64,000 bases of DNA from Xanthomonas sp. F10 (GTDB lineage: Bacteria; Pseudomonadota; Gammaproteobacteria; Xanthomonadales; Xanthomonadaceae), in NCBI RefSeq assembly GCF_014206815.1, contig NZ_JACHNP010000004.1, forward strand, positions 248,001-312,000. Reading direction: 5' to 3'. Made by a program: the position numbers and the translations under genes. Shown piece after piece: positions 18,005 to 27,606 of this stretch (positions are counted from its first letter, which is position 1; each line of letters opens with the position of its first letter). The notes beneath the pieces were generated by a model, which had not been told where the DNA came from, ran no database searches, and saw nothing but the letters and a program-made list of their open reading frames with translations.

Positions 18005-19195
18005 ATGTCCGACCTCCTCCAGGCGCCTCGTCGTCCCCTTCGCTGTGCCGTCGTGCTGGCCATTGCCGTGGCCGGAGGCTGCTCCGGCGACAAGCCAGCG
18101 GCTGCGCCGCCGCCGCGGGTGGGGGTGCTGACCCTGGGCGCACGCACGCTGCCGGTCGAGCGCACGCTGGCCGGTCGTACCGTGGCCTACGAGACCGCCG
18201 ACGTGCGCCCGCAGGTCGGCGGGCTGCTGCGCCAGCGTCTGTTCCAGGAGGGCCAGGAGGTCAAGGCCGGGCAGGCGCTGTACGTGATCGACCCAGCGCC
18301 GTACCAGGCCGCCTACGACATCGCCCGCGGCAACCTGGTGCAGGCCGAGGCGGCGCTGGCCAGCGCGCGGCCCAAGGCCGAGCGCACCCGCACCCTCACC
18401 GACATGGATGCGGCCAGCAAGCAGGACGCCGACGACGCGCTGTCTACCTTGCACCAAGACGAGGCGGCGGTGGTCGCAGCCAAGGCGGCGCTGCAGGCGG
18501 CGCGGATCAATCTCGACTACACCCGCATCACCGCACCGATCTCCGGCACCATCGGCACCTCCGCCTACACCGTCGGCGCGTTGCTCACCGCCGCGCAGGA
18601 TGCGGCGCTGACCACCATCCAGCGGCTGGACCCGATCTACCTGGACGTCACCCAGTCCAGCACGCAGATGCTGGCACTGCGCCGCCAGCTCGATGCCGGG
18701 CAGATCCACGCCATCGACGGCAAGGCGCAGGTGCAGGTGCGGCTGGAGGACGGCAGCACCTACCCGCATGCCGGCACCCTCGAATTCGTCGGCACCCAGG
18801 TCAACGCCGGCACCGGCAACGTCACCCTGCGCGCGGTGGTGCCCAATCCCGAGCACCTGCTGCTGCCGGGCATGTACCTGCGCGCAGTATTGCCGATGGC
18901 CACCGACCAGGGCGCGGTGCTGGTGCCGCAGCAGGCGGTGACCCGCGATAGCAAGGGCGAGCCGCTGGTGAAGCTGCTCGACGCGCACGACAAGGTGGTG
19001 GAGCGGCACATCCGCACCGGCGAGGCCCTGGGCCACGACTGGGTGGTGGAGTCCGGGCTCAAGCCGGGCGAGCGCCTGATCGTGGTCAACGGCAGCCGCG
19101 CCGAACTCGGCAAGCCGGCGCAGCCGTATCCGGTCACCGCCGCCCAGCTCGACGCCGCGCCGGCGCTGCCGGGCGACGACGCCCAGGCCGACTGA
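18005..19195 (+). CDS. RND efflux periplasmic adaptor (membrane fusion protein)
   Basis: 396 aa AcrA/MexA-type adaptor. A lipoprotein signal ends at AVAGGC (Cys26). The barrel-sandwich lipoyl halves are visible as DVRPQVGGLLRQRLFQEGQEVKAGQ split by a coiled coil (about residues 100-165) and closed by NLDYTRITAPISGTIG; the beta-barrel and membrane-proximal domains follow. It links the inner-membrane pump to the outer-membrane channel. It is the first gene of a three-gene operon, 10 bases before the pump gene. No TetR-type regulator is adjacent. Confidence 0.93.
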   Translation: MSDLLQAPRRPLRCAVVLAIAVAGGCSGDKPAAAPPPRVGVLTLGARTLPVERTLAGRTVAYETADVRPQVGGLLRQRLFQEGQEVKAGQALYVIDPAPYQAAYDIARGNLVQAEAALASARPKAERTRTLTDMDAASKQDADDALSTLHQDEAAVVAAKAALQAARINLDYTRITAPISGTIGTSAYTVGALLTAAQDAALTTIQRLDPIYLDVTQSSTQMLALRRQLDAGQIHAIDGKAQVQVRLEDGSTYPHAGTLEFVGTQVNAGTGNVTLRAVVPNPEHLLLPGMYLRAVLPMATDQGAVLVPQQAVTRDSKGEPLVKLLDAHDKVVERHIRTGEALGHDWVVESGLKPGERLIVVNGSRAELGKPAQPYPVTAAQLDAAPALPGDDAQAD

Positions 19196-19205
19196 GGACT
19201 CCCGC

Positions 19206-22200
19206 ATGTCGCGCTTCTTCGTCAACCACCCGGTGGTGGCCTGGGTCATGGCCATCGTCATCGTCCTGATCGGCATGCTGGCCATCCATGGGCTGCCGGT
19301 CGAACGCTATCCGCACATGGCGCCGCCCACCATCACCGTGCGCGCCACCTACACCGGCGCCTCGGCGCAGACGGTGGAGAACACCGTCACCCAGCTGATC
19401 GAGCAGTCGCAGCAGAGCCTGGACCACCTGCTGTACATGACCTCCACCAGCGCCTCGGACGGCACCGCGCAGGTCAACCTGGTGTTCGAGACCGGCACCA
19501 ACGCCGACACCGCGCAGGTGCAGGTGCAGAACCAGTTGCAGTCGGTGATGTCGGTGTTGCCGCAGGCGGTGCAGCAGAACGGCCTGGTCATCACCAAGTC
19601 CAGCGGCTCGCTGTTCGAGGTGGTGGCGTTCACGTCCGACGACGGCAGCATGGACAACTTCGATGTCGCCAACTACATGGAATCGAACATCGACGACCAG
19701 ATCAGCCGCGTCAGCGGCGTCGGCAACATCCAGCCGCTGGGCTCGGAATACGCCATGCGCATCTGGCTGGACCCGGAGAAGCTGCGCAAGTACGCGCTGA
19801 TGCCCTCGGACGTGGAGAATGCGCTGCAGTCGCAGAACACCGACGTGTCGGCCGGCGAGATCGGCGGCCAGCCGGCGTTGCGCGGGCAGCGCCTGGACGC
19901 CACCGTGACCACCCGCAGCCGCCTGCAGACCCCGGCCCAGTTCGGCGCGATCGTGCTCAAGAGCGATGCCAGCGGCGCCGCCGTGCACCTGTCGGACGTG
20001 GCCAGGATCGGCCTGGGCCCGGAGACCTACGACAGCATCACCCGCTTCAACGGCAAGCCCTCGGCCTCGCTGGGCATCGAGCTCAACTCCGACGCCAACG
20101 CGGTGGAGACCTCCAGGGCAATCGACCAGCGCCTGCAGGAACTCAAGCAGTACTGGCCGCACGGCTTCAACTATCACATCGCCTTCAGCACCACGCCGTT
20201 CGTCACCACCTCGATCAAGGAAGTGGTCATCACCCTGATCGAGGCGGTGCTGCTGGTGGTGGCGGTGATGTACCTGTTCCTGCAGAACTGGCGCGCCACG
20301 CTGATCCCGACCATCGCCGTGCCGGTGGTGCTGATGGGCACCTTCGGCGTGCTCGCCGCGTTCGGCTACTCGATCAACACCCTGACCATGTTCGCGATGG
20401 TGCTGGCGATCGGCCTGCTGGTCGACGACGCCATCGTGGTGGTGGAGAACGTGGAGCGGGTCATGGGCCAGGAAGGCCTGCCGCCGAAGGAAGCGACGCT
20501 GCGTTCGATGCAGCAGATCGGCGGCGCCTTGGTCGGCATCGTGCTGGTGCTGACCGCGGTGTTCGTGCCAATGGCGTTCTTCAACGGCGTCACCGGCGTG
20601 ATCTACCGCCAGTTCTCGATCACCATCGCCGCCTCGATGATCCTGTCGGTGCTGGTGGCGATGACCCTGACTCCGGCGCTGTGCGTGACCATCCTCAAGC
20701 CGCTGCACCAGGGCGAAGCGCCGATCGGCTCGCACGGACGCCTGGGCTGGTTCTTCATCTGGTTCAACACCCGCTTCCGGCACCTGTCCGAGCGCTACCG
20801 CACGCTGGTCGAGCGGGTGCTGGGCCGGCGCGCGCTGGGCCTGGTCGCCTATGCGCTGCTGATCGCGGTCACCGGCCTGCTGCTGTGGCGCCTGCCCGGC
20901 GCGTTCCTGCCCGACGAGGACGAGGGCATGCTCAACGTGCTGGTCAAGCTGCCGGCCGGCTCCACCCTGGAGCAGACCCTGGCGGTGACCGACCGGCTGA
21001 CCAAGGCCGCGCTGAAGGACCCGGGCGTGCGCTCGGTGCTGTCTTCGGCCGGTTTCAGCGTCACCGGTGCCGGCCAGAACGTCGGCATGGCCTTCGTGCG
21101 GCTGAAGGACTGGGACGATCGCAACGACGATGCGGCGACCATCGCCGACCATCTGAACAAGGCGCTGGCCGACGTGCCCGACGCGGAACTGTTCGTGACC
21201 TCGCCGCCGGCGATCACCGGCCTGGGCGACGCCTCCGGCTTCACTTTCGAACTGATGGACTACGAAGGCGCCGGCCACGCCGCCCTGGTCGCCGCGCGCG
21301 ACAAGCTGCTGCGCCTGGCCCAGCACGATCCCAAGCTGATGAACGTGCGCTACGCCAGCCTGGAGGACGCGCCGGTGTACGCGGTCAAGATCGACGACGC
21401 CAAGGCGCAGGCGCTGGGCGTGGACCCGGGCGACATCAACGCCACGCTCAACAGCGCGCTCGGCGGCGACTTCGTCAACAACTTCATCTACAAGGGCCGC
21501 ATCAAGAAGGTGTTCGTGCAGGGCGACGCCGACGCGCGCATGGCGCCGCAGGACCTGGACCGCTGGACGGTGCGCAACGGCGGCGGCGACATGGTGCCGA
21601 TGTCGGCCTTCACCCGCTCGCACTGGACCAGCGCGCCGGCCGCGCTGGAACGCTACAACGGCGTGTCGGCGATGGAACTGACCGGCCAGGCGGTGCCCGG
21701 GGTCAGTTCCGGCGCGGCGATGGACGCGATGGCCGAACTGAGCAAGCAGTTGCCGCATGGCTTCGGCTACGCGTGGTCGGACATGGCCTACCAGGAGAAG
21801 CTGTCGGCCAACCAGGCGCCGGCGCTGTACGCGATCTCGCTGCTGTTCGTGTTCCTGTGCCTGGTGGCGCTGTACGAGAGCTGGTCGATCCCGTTCGCGG
21901 TGATGCTGGCGGTGCCGGTGGGCGTGTTCGGCGCCGTGCTGCTGATGACCCTGCGCGGGCTGGAGAACGACGTGTACTTCCAGGTGGGCCTGCTGACCAC
22001 GGTGGGCCTGGCGGCGAAGAACGGCATCCTCATCGTCGAGTTCGCGCGCGACCTCGAACACCGCGGCGAAAGCCTGCTCGCCGCCACCCTGCACGCGGTG
22101 CAGATGCGCCTGCGGCCGATCCTGATGACCTCGCTGGCGTTCCTGCTCGGCGTGCTGCCGCTGGTGTTCAGCAAGGGCGCCGGCTCGGCCGCGCGCCACT

Positions 22201-22334
22201 CGCTGGGCACCGGCGTCACCGGCGGCACTCTGGCCTCGATCACCCTGGGCCTGTTCTTCGTGCCGCTGTTCTACGTGATCGTGCGGCGGATGTTCCCCGG
22301 GCGCCCGGCCGCCACCGAGGAGGCGCAGGCATGA
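19206..22334 (+). CDS. RND multidrug efflux pump, inner-membrane permease (HAE1 family)
   Basis: 1042 aa, the usual AcrB/MexB length. The start MSRFFVNHPVVAWVMAIVIV and the proton-relay pair Asp407-Asp408 in LAIGLLVDDAIVV align with AcrB numbering. Two six-helix halves flank large periplasmic loops. Proton-driven export of hydrophobic drugs or other amphiphiles is expected; the substrate range cannot be read from sequence. The stop overlaps the outer-membrane-factor start as ATGA. Confidence 0.95.
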   Translation: MSRFFVNHPVVAWVMAIVIVLIGMLAIHGLPVERYPHMAPPTITVRATYTGASAQTVENTVTQLIEQSQQSLDHLLYMTSTSASDGTAQVNLVFETGTNADTAQVQVQNQLQSVMSVLPQAVQQNGLVITKSSGSLFEVVAFTSDDGSMDNFDVANYMESNIDDQISRVSGVGNIQPLGSEYAMRIWLDPEKLRKYALMPSDVENALQSQNTDVSAGEIGGQPALRGQRLDATVTTRSRLQTPAQFGAIVLKSDASGAAVHLSDVARIGLGPETYDSITRFNGKPSASLGIELNSDANAVETSRAIDQRLQELKQYWPHGFNYHIAFSTTPFVTTSIKEVVITLIEAVLLVVAVMYLFLQNWRATLIPTIAVPVVLMGTFGVLAAFGYSINTLTMFAMVLAIGLLVDDAIVVVENVERVMGQEGLPPKEATLRSMQQIGGALVGIVLVLTAVFVPMAFFNGVTGVIYRQFSITIAASMILSVLVAMTLTPALCVTILKPLHQGEAPIGSHGRLGWFFIWFNTRFRHLSERYRTLVERVLGRRALGLVAYALLIAVTGLLLWRLPGAFLPDEDEGMLNVLVKLPAGSTLEQTLAVTDRLTKAALKDPGVRSVLSSAGFSVTGAGQNVGMAFVRLKDWDDRNDDAATIADHLNKALADVPDAELFVTSPPAITGLGDASGFTFELMDYEGAGHAALVAARDKLLRLAQHDPKLMNVRYASLEDAPVYAVKIDDAKAQALGVDPGDINATLNSALGGDFVNNFIYKGRIKKVFVQGDADARMAPQDLDRWTVRNGGGDMVPMSAFTRSHWTSAPAALERYNGVSAMELTGQAVPGVSSGAAMDAMAELSKQLPHGFGYAWSDMAYQEKLSANQAPALYAISLLFVFLCLVALYESWSIPFAVMLAVPVGVFGAVLLMTLRGLENDVYFQVGLLTTVGLAAKNGILIVEFARDLEHRGESLLAATLHAVQMRLRPILMTSLAFLLGVLPLVFSKGAGSAARHSLGTGVTGGTLASITLGLFFVPLFYVIVRRMFPGRPAATEEAQA

Positions 22335-23767
22335 GCGCGATCTCCCGCATGAGCGTGGCGGCAGCCACGCTGCTGGCCCTGTCCGGCTGCACCCTGGCGC
22401 CGACCTACGTGCGCCCCGCGGCGCCGGTACCGGCCGACCTGGCCGCGGCCGATGCGGCGCCCGCGACCGGCGCCGCCACCGACACGCTGGCGATGCCGGA
22501 CTGGCAGCAGGTGTTCCTGGATCCGCGGCTGCGCCAGACCATCGCGCTGGCGCTGCAGAACAACCGCGACCTGCGCGTGGCGATGCTGTCCATCGACAAG
22601 GCGCGCGCGCAGTACCGCATCCAGCGCGCCGCGCAGCTGCCGTCGTTCGATGCCAACGCCAGCATGAGCCGCGGCCGCAGCAGCGCTGCCAGCAACGACG
22701 ACGGCGTCTCCCAGGTCAGCACCAGCGACACCCTGCAGGTCGGGCTCAGCAGCTGGCAGTTGGACCTGTTCGGGCAACTGCGCAGCCTCAGGCAGGAGGC
22801 CCTGCAGAACTGGCTGTCCAGCGCCGAGAACCAGCGCAGCGTGCGCCTGAGCCTGGTCGCCCAGGTCGCCGCGGCATGGCTGACCGTGGGCGCTGACCAG
22901 GAACAACTGACCCTGGCGCAGCAGACCCTGGACAGCCAGACCCAGACCCTGCAACTGACCGAGCGCCAGCACGGCGTCGGCAGCGTGTCCGGGCTGGACC
23001 TGGCGCAGCAGCAGACCAGCGTGGAATCGTCACGCGTCGCCGTCGCCAGCGCTGCCAGCCAGTTGGCGCAGGCGCGCGATGCGCTGCAGCTGCTGGTGGG
23101 CGCGCCGGTGGAGGCGGCGCTGCTGCCGACCGCGCAGGCGATGCAGGACAGTGTCGCGCTGGCGCCGCTGCCGGCGCACCTGTCCTCGACGGTGCTGTTG
23201 CAGCGCCCGGACGTGCTCGCCGCCGAGCACACCCTGCAGGCGGCCAACGCCGACATCGGCGCCGCGCGCGCGGCGTTCTTCCCGTCGCTGAGCCTGACCG
23301 CGTCGACCGGGCGCAGCAGCGATGCGCTGTCCACGTTGTTCTCCGCCGGCAGCCGCACCTGGTCGTTCGTGCCCAGCATCACCGCGCCGATCTTCCACGC
23401 CGGCGCGCTGAAGGCCTCGCTGGACGCGTCCAGGCTGGGCAAGGACATCGCCGTGGCGCAGTACGAGAAGGCGATCCAGTCGGCCTTCGCCGAAGTGGCC
23501 GACGCCCTGGCCGCGCGCGACCACCTGCAGGCGCAGCTGAGCGCGCAGCAGGCCCTGGTCGACGCCAGCCAGCGCAGCTACACCCTGGCCGACGCGCGCT
23601 ACCGCGCCGGCCTGGACGGGCACCTGGCGGTGCTGGATGCGCAGCGCTCGCTGTACGCCGCGCAGCAGGCGCTGATCGCGCTGCGCCTGCAGGACGCCAG
23701 CAACCGCGTCACCCTGTACCAGGTGCTCGGCGGCGGCGCCGACGCCCAGGCCCCTGCCGCGCCCTGA
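22331..23767 (+). CDS. NodT-family outer-membrane efflux lipoprotein
   Basis: 478 aa TolC-type channel subunit. A lipoprotein signal ends at LLALSGC (Cys20), followed by TLAPTYVRPAAPVP as in OprM/NodT proteins. Two outer-membrane-efflux repeats follow (DWQQVFLDPRLRQTIALALQ start; ASQLAQARDALQLLVGAP at the end of the first; LQRPDVLAAEHTLQAANADIGAARAAF opening the second). It completes the tripartite pump and is translationally coupled (ATGA) to the permease. Confidence 0.94.
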   Translation: MSAISRMSVAAATLLALSGCTLAPTYVRPAAPVPADLAAADAAPATGAATDTLAMPDWQQVFLDPRLRQTIALALQNNRDLRVAMLSIDKARAQYRIQRAAQLPSFDANASMSRGRSSAASNDDGVSQVSTSDTLQVGLSSWQLDLFGQLRSLRQEALQNWLSSAENQRSVRLSLVAQVAAAWLTVGADQEQLTLAQQTLDSQTQTLQLTERQHGVGSVSGLDLAQQQTSVESSRVAVASAASQLAQARDALQLLVGAPVEAALLPTAQAMQDSVALAPLPAHLSSTVLLQRPDVLAAEHTLQAANADIGAARAAFFPSLSLTASTGRSSDALSTLFSAGSRTWSFVPSITAPIFHAGALKASLDASRLGKDIAVAQYEKAIQSAFAEVADALAARDHLQAQLSAQQALVDASQRSYTLADARYRAGLDGHLAVLDAQRSLYAAQQALIALRLQDASNRVTLYQVLGGGADAQAPAAP

Positions 23768-23877
23768 GCCGGAGTGGGGCAGGCCTGGGCGCCTGAGGCA
23801 AGACCGTGGACAGAGAGTAAAGCGGAGCTCGAGGCAGGCCTGAGCATGCAGAAGCGTCGCCACGCGCCACGCCCCCC

Positions 23878-23944
23878 TTGTGGGAGGGACTTCAGTCCCG
23901 GCGCATGGCAGTCGGACGCCATCCAACTGTCGACCCAAGCGACG
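23878..23944. repeat. REP-type element, GGGAC-TTCA-GTCCC class, copy 1
   Basis: The first half is a short palindrome with stem GGGAC/GTCCC around loop TTCA, preceded by TGTGGGA. About 40 further bases resemble the copy at 24057-24125, so the duplicated unit is larger than the hairpin. Confidence 0.75.
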
Positions 23945-24056
23945 TCCTGTGCGACATCCCCATCACGCCTCACGCGGCCAGCCGCGCGCTGTTTCCCTGA
24001 CCGACCTCGGTCGCACGCAACGGCACGTGCCGCCCAGTTAGCGCGGGAGTCGCTTT

Positions 24057-24125
24057 TTGTGGGAGGGACTTCAGTCCCGACGCGATAGCCGTCGAACGCC
24101 TCTCCAACCATCGACCCAGGCAACG
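24057..24125. repeat. REP-type element, GGGAC-TTCA-GTCCC class, copy 2
   Basis: Same orientation as the copy at 23878, about 180 bases away. The hairpin core is identical while the trailing 40 bases have diverged by roughly a quarter of positions. Confidence 0.75.
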
Positions 24126-24381
24126 CGCGCGCCCTCGCGGCACACAGCACGACAGCCCGCGCCACCGGCTCGATCGCTGAACGCAGCGGCACGCCTCGGC
24201 AGACGTCGTAGACAAATGCCGGACGCTTGCGCGCCGCATCTCGTGCGTCGCACAGGCCGCAGGCCGCACCGGACGCAGCTTCGGCGCATTCGCGACACCC
24301 GCGACGCCGCACCGATGCGCCGGGCACGACGCCAGGCTTGGGCCATAATCGTGGCGACCCACTCCAGGTATGCCGCACCCG

Positions 24382-25239
24382 ATGAAGATTCCTCCGAGCC
24401 TGCAGCCGTTGATCGACGATGGCGTCATCGACGGCGTGCTGCGCCCGCTCAAGAGCGGCAAGGAGGCCGCGGTCTACGTGGTCCAGGCCGGCGACGACGT
24501 GCTCTGCGCCAAGGTCTACAAGGACATGGCGCAGCGCAGCTTCCAGGCGCGCGTGCAGTACCAGGAAGGGCGCAAGGTGCGCGGCAGCCGCCAGGCGCGG
24601 GCGATCGGCAAGGCCAGCAAGTTCGGCCGCCGCGAGCAGGAGGCCGCGTGGAAGGACACCGAGGCCAACACCCTGTACCAGCTGGTGGATGCCGGCGTGC
24701 ATGTGCCGCAGCCGCGCGGCTATTTCCACGGCGTGCTGCTGATGGACCTGGTCACCGATGCCCACGGGCAGAGCGCGCCGCGGCTGAGCGAAGTGGAACT
24801 GGAACCGGCGCAGGCGCAGGCTTTCCACGCGCAGCTGGTCGGGGACGTGGTCAAGATGCTGTGCCTGGGCCTGGTCCACGGCGACCTGTCCGAATACAAC
24901 GTGCTGGTCGGCGCCGACGGCCCGGTGGTGATCGATTTCCCGCAGGTGGTCAGCGCCGCCGGCAACAACGCCGCCCGCACCATGCTGCTGCGCGACGTGC
25001 ACAACCTGCGCGATTGCCTGGGGCGCTTCGCCCCCGAGCTCAACGCCACCCATTACGGCGAGGAGATGTGGGCGCTGTACGAGAAGGGCACGCTGCGCCC
25101 GGACAGCGCGCTCACCGGCCGCTTTGCCTTCGATACCCGCCGTGCCGACGTGCGCGCGGTGCGCGCCTCGATCGAGGACGCGCGGCAGGAGGCCATCATC
25201 CGCCAGCAGGGCCGCGAGGCCGCCGCGCAGGACGACTAG
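24382..25239 (+). CDS. RIO-type atypical serine kinase
   Basis: 285 aa from ATG 24382 (ATG 24370 is possible). RIO1-family features: glycine-poor nucleotide loop SGKEAAVY (residues 25-32), ATP-binding lysine in CAKVYK (Lys44), catalytic HGDLSEYN (Asp168, Asn173) and metal-binding VIDFPQ (Asp185). A helical N-terminal region (IGKASKFGRREQEAAWKDTE) precedes the core. Archaeal and eukaryotic RIO kinases act in small-subunit ribosome maturation; the bacterial role is not established. It is monocistronic. The kinase motifs look intact. Confidence 0.9.
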   Translation: MKIPPSLQPLIDDGVIDGVLRPLKSGKEAAVYVVQAGDDVLCAKVYKDMAQRSFQARVQYQEGRKVRGSRQARAIGKASKFGRREQEAAWKDTEANTLYQLVDAGVHVPQPRGYFHGVLLMDLVTDAHGQSAPRLSEVELEPAQAQAFHAQLVGDVVKMLCLGLVHGDLSEYNVLVGADGPVVIDFPQVVSAAGNNAARTMLLRDVHNLRDCLGRFAPELNATHYGEEMWALYEKGTLRPDSALTGRFAFDTRRADVRAVRASIEDARQEAIIRQQGREAAAQDD

Positions 25240-25534
25240 CGCGGTTCTCCCGCTCCGAGCACGCCGCGCGGCGCGAACCCTGTGGTCGCGCACGCGCATG
25301 TTGCGCTGCAATGCGGCGCAGCCACGTGCGCGACACCGGCCGCCGTGCGCCGCACGCCACGCGAAGCCTTGCCACACCTGCATTGCGCACGCCTCCGCGC
25401 CGCTGCAGGCGGCCCTCTGCCACTGGCCCGCCAGGCGCCGTGATGCGCGTACCAGTTCGATTATTTGCGGAAATGGTTATAAGAAATAACAATCTGGTCG
25501 ACGCCGCTTGCGCAGCCGCCCGGGAGGGCCACCC

Positions 25535-26488
25535 ATGTATTTCGATCCAGACGTCATCCGTTTCTTCGCCCTGGCGCAGCAGTCCGGGCAGCCGCCGATG
25601 GAGGAACTGCCCTTACCCGAGGCGCGGGCGATGATGCGCGGCGTCGCCGCGCAGTTCGGGTTCCCGCGCGCGGAGATGGCCGAGGTCCGCGACCTGCAGG
25701 TGCCGGGTCCGGCCGCGCCGATTCCGCTGCGCCTGTACCGCCCGCACGGCCTCGACGCCGGCCCGGCGCCGACCTGCCTCTATGCGCATGGCGGCGGCGG
25801 TGTGGTCGGCGATCTCGACTCGCACGACGACGTGTGCCGGCAACTTGCCGCGCGTGCCGGCTGCCAGGTGCTGGCGGTGGGCTACCGGCTGGCGCCCGAG
25901 CATCCGGCGCCGGCCGGCATCGAGGACGTGATCGCGGTGGTGCACTGGGTGGCCGCGCATCCGGGCGAGGTCGGCGCCGATCCGCAGCGCCTGGCCATCG
26001 CCGGCGACAGCATGGGCGGCGCCCTGGCGGCCAGCGCCGCGCTGGCCGCGCGCGATGCCGGCATCGCCCTGCGCTGCCAGATCCTGATCTATCCGCTGAC
26101 CAACCTGCATGCGGGCAATCCCTTCCCCTCGCGCGTGCACAACGCCGGCATCCCGCCGCTGACCGAAGCGGCGATGCGCTATTTCGACCGTCAGTACCTG
26201 CCCGACCCGTCGCTTGGGTCGGACTGGCGCATCTCGCCGGTGGTGGCGCCGGACGTGGCCGGCGTCGCCCCGGCGCTGGTGGTGCTCGCCGACCGCGACG
26301 CGCTGCACGACGAAGGCCTGCACTACGCGCAGCGACTGCGCGAGGCCGGCGTGGAAACCCTGGTGCGCGTCCACCCCGGCATGATCCACGGCTTCATCAA
26401 CATGGGCAGCGTGCTGCGCGTGGCGGGCGAAACCCTGGACCTGGCCGCGCTGCTGCTGCGCCAGCGGCTGCTGCCGGTGGCCGCATAG
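25535..26488 (+). CDS. Hormone-sensitive-lipase family alpha/beta hydrolase (esterase)
   Basis: 317 aa from ATG 25535, preceded by GGGAGGG. The oxyanion motif HGGGG (from residue 85) and nucleophile elbow GDSMGG (Ser159) identify the HSL (family IV) esterases; the acid is in LADRDALHDEG and the histidine in HPGMIHGF. A helical cap covers roughly residues 1-45. It would cleave short-chain esters; the natural substrate is unknown. The spacer upstream has an A+T-rich stretch (about 25460-25495) that may carry its promoter. No signal peptide. Confidence 0.9.
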   Translation: MYFDPDVIRFFALAQQSGQPPMEELPLPEARAMMRGVAAQFGFPRAEMAEVRDLQVPGPAAPIPLRLYRPHGLDAGPAPTCLYAHGGGGVVGDLDSHDDVCRQLAARAGCQVLAVGYRLAPEHPAPAGIEDVIAVVHWVAAHPGEVGADPQRLAIAGDSMGGALAASAALAARDAGIALRCQILIYPLTNLHAGNPFPSRVHNAGIPPLTEAAMRYFDRQYLPDPSLGSDWRISPVVAPDVAGVAPALVVLADRDALHDEGLHYAQRLREAGVETLVRVHPGMIHGFINMGSVLRVAGETLDLAALLLRQRLLPVAA

Positions 26489-26581
26489 GACTGAGTCCCA
26501 CCGCAGCGCGTACCACCTCCCGGCAATCGCCGCCGGTGCTGGCATGCGCTGCCTCATCTGGAACCATGCGTCCGTCGCGTC

Positions 26582-26651
26582 CGTAGGAGCGGCTTCAGCC
26601 GCGACGGGGCATTGCCGACACGCCCAGGTCGCGGCTGAAGCCGCTCCTACG
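26582..26651. repeat. Inverted pair of REP elements (GCGGC-TTCA-GCCGC class)
   Basis: Perfect 24-base inverted arms at 26582-26605 and 26628-26651, each containing its own GCGGC-TTCA-GCCGC palindrome, separated by 22 bases. This is the head-to-head BIME/REPIN arrangement. It lies between the esterase and the convergent nucleotidyltransferase and could form a long hairpin in either transcript. Confidence 0.9.
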
Positions 26652-26739
26652 TGGGCTGGCAACTGGGTGACATCTGCAGCCCGCAGTGCGGATGCCGCTG
26701 ATTTGCACGGTGACGCGCGGCCGGTCTGCCGCGCCGCAC

Positions 26740-27606
26740 TCAGCGCGGAGTGATGCCCAGCAGTTGCCGGAGCGCCTCGTCCAGCTCGCGCTGATCGCCG
26801 CTGCCCGCCGGCAGCGGCGGTGCGCTGGCCTCCATCCGCTGCAGCTCCGCGTCCAGGAAATCGCTGATCGCCAGAATCCGCGGGCCGTCTTCGACCTCGG
26901 CCGATGCGCGTTTCTTGGCCAGCAAGGCATCGATGGCCTCGCGCAGGGCGCCGGAACGTACCAGCGCATCCAGCAGCGACGCGAACGCCATCGGCGGCAT
27001 GCCGTGCCCGCGTTCGATCCATTGGCAGGCCAGCACCGGCCGCAATACGTACAGATACTTCTTGGTGCGGATGCGCTCGCCGCGCAGATAACCGCGGTAG
27101 TTGCCCTTGGCCATGCTGAAGTAATGCCACCACGTGGCCAGCGGCGAATAGAAGCGCTCGGCCATCTCCCGCAGCGTCGCCACGGCCGCGGCGTCCTGCC
27201 GATACACCACCGGCGACTGCAGCCACTCCAGCAGGGTCGGGTTGGACTTGGACACCAAGCGCAAGGCCTTGCGCAGATCCCAACCGCTGACGTCCAGATC
27301 GCTGTCGATCGGCAGCTCGATCACGTCGCGCTGCGGTTCGCCCGGACCGGTCCGTTCGTTGACGGTGAGGTACCAGTCCGGTCGATGCATATAGACGAAG
27401 CGGGCGTCGTAGTCGCTGTCGGGCGAGGAAAATCCCCAGCCGCGGCTGCCGGATTCGCAGGCCAGCAGGATGCGAACGTCGTGGCGCTGCTCGATATCCT
27501 GCAGTGCGGCCAGCACGGCGGCGCGCTTGTCGGGGGCGATCGGGTGGATCGCCATGTCGGGCGAGGCGGACTGGGCGGGCGCCGCGACGTCGATCGAAGG
27601 CTCCAT
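26740..27606 (-). CDS. RlaP-like nucleotidyltransferase (DNA polymerase beta superfamily)
   Basis: 288 aa from ATG 27606 (an internal ATG gives MAIHPIAPDK). The nucleotidyltransferase core is GSRGWGFSSPDSDYDARF (Gly53 to Phe70), with the metal-binding DSDYD and a later acid in ELPIDSDLDV; a C-terminal helical domain follows (LATWWHYFSMAKGNYRGYL). This matches the predicted nucleotidyltransferases of the RlaP/YcgL-type Pfam family, linked to RNA repair or end modification in some bacteria. The start overlaps the mnmG stop by one base (TGATG), so it is probably co-translated with a tRNA-modification enzyme. Substrate not known. Confidence 0.82.
   Translation of the reverse strand: MEPSIDVAAPAQSASPDMAIHPIAPDKRAAVLAALQDIEQRHDVRILLACESGSRGWGFSSPDSDYDARFVYMHRPDWYLTVNERTGPGEPQRDVIELPIDSDLDVSGWDLRKALRLVSKSNPTLLEWLQSPVVYRQDAAAVATLREMAERFYSPLATWWHYFSMAKGNYRGYLRGERIRTKKYLYVLRPVLACQWIERGHGMPPMAFASLLDALVRSGALREAIDALLAKKRASAEVEDGPRILAISDFLDAELQRMEASAPPLPAGSGDQRELDEALRQLLGITPR

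Larger units (their letters stand above)
23768..24381. other. 614-base spacer with two diverged palindromic repeat copies
   Basis: No convincing gene is seen: open frames here lack codon bias, domains and ribosome-binding sites. Two related segments of about 67 bases lie at 23878-23944 and 24057-24125. Both begin TTGTGGGAGGGACTTCAGTC and stay alignable downstream (GTCGGACGCC/GTCGAACGCC, TCGACCCAAGC/TCGACCCAGGC). Promoter signals for the RIO kinase were not identified. Confidence 0.6.

Noticed and set aside
19134-22199. Minus-strand open frame of about 1020 codons opposite the RND permease
   Set aside because: The permease on the plus strand has exact family length and motifs; the antisense translation is His/Gln/Val-rich without structure.
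26582-26651. Inverted repeat as insertion-sequence termini
   Set aside because: Only 22 bases lie between the arms, there is no transposase, and the same arms recur as REP pairs at other spacers.
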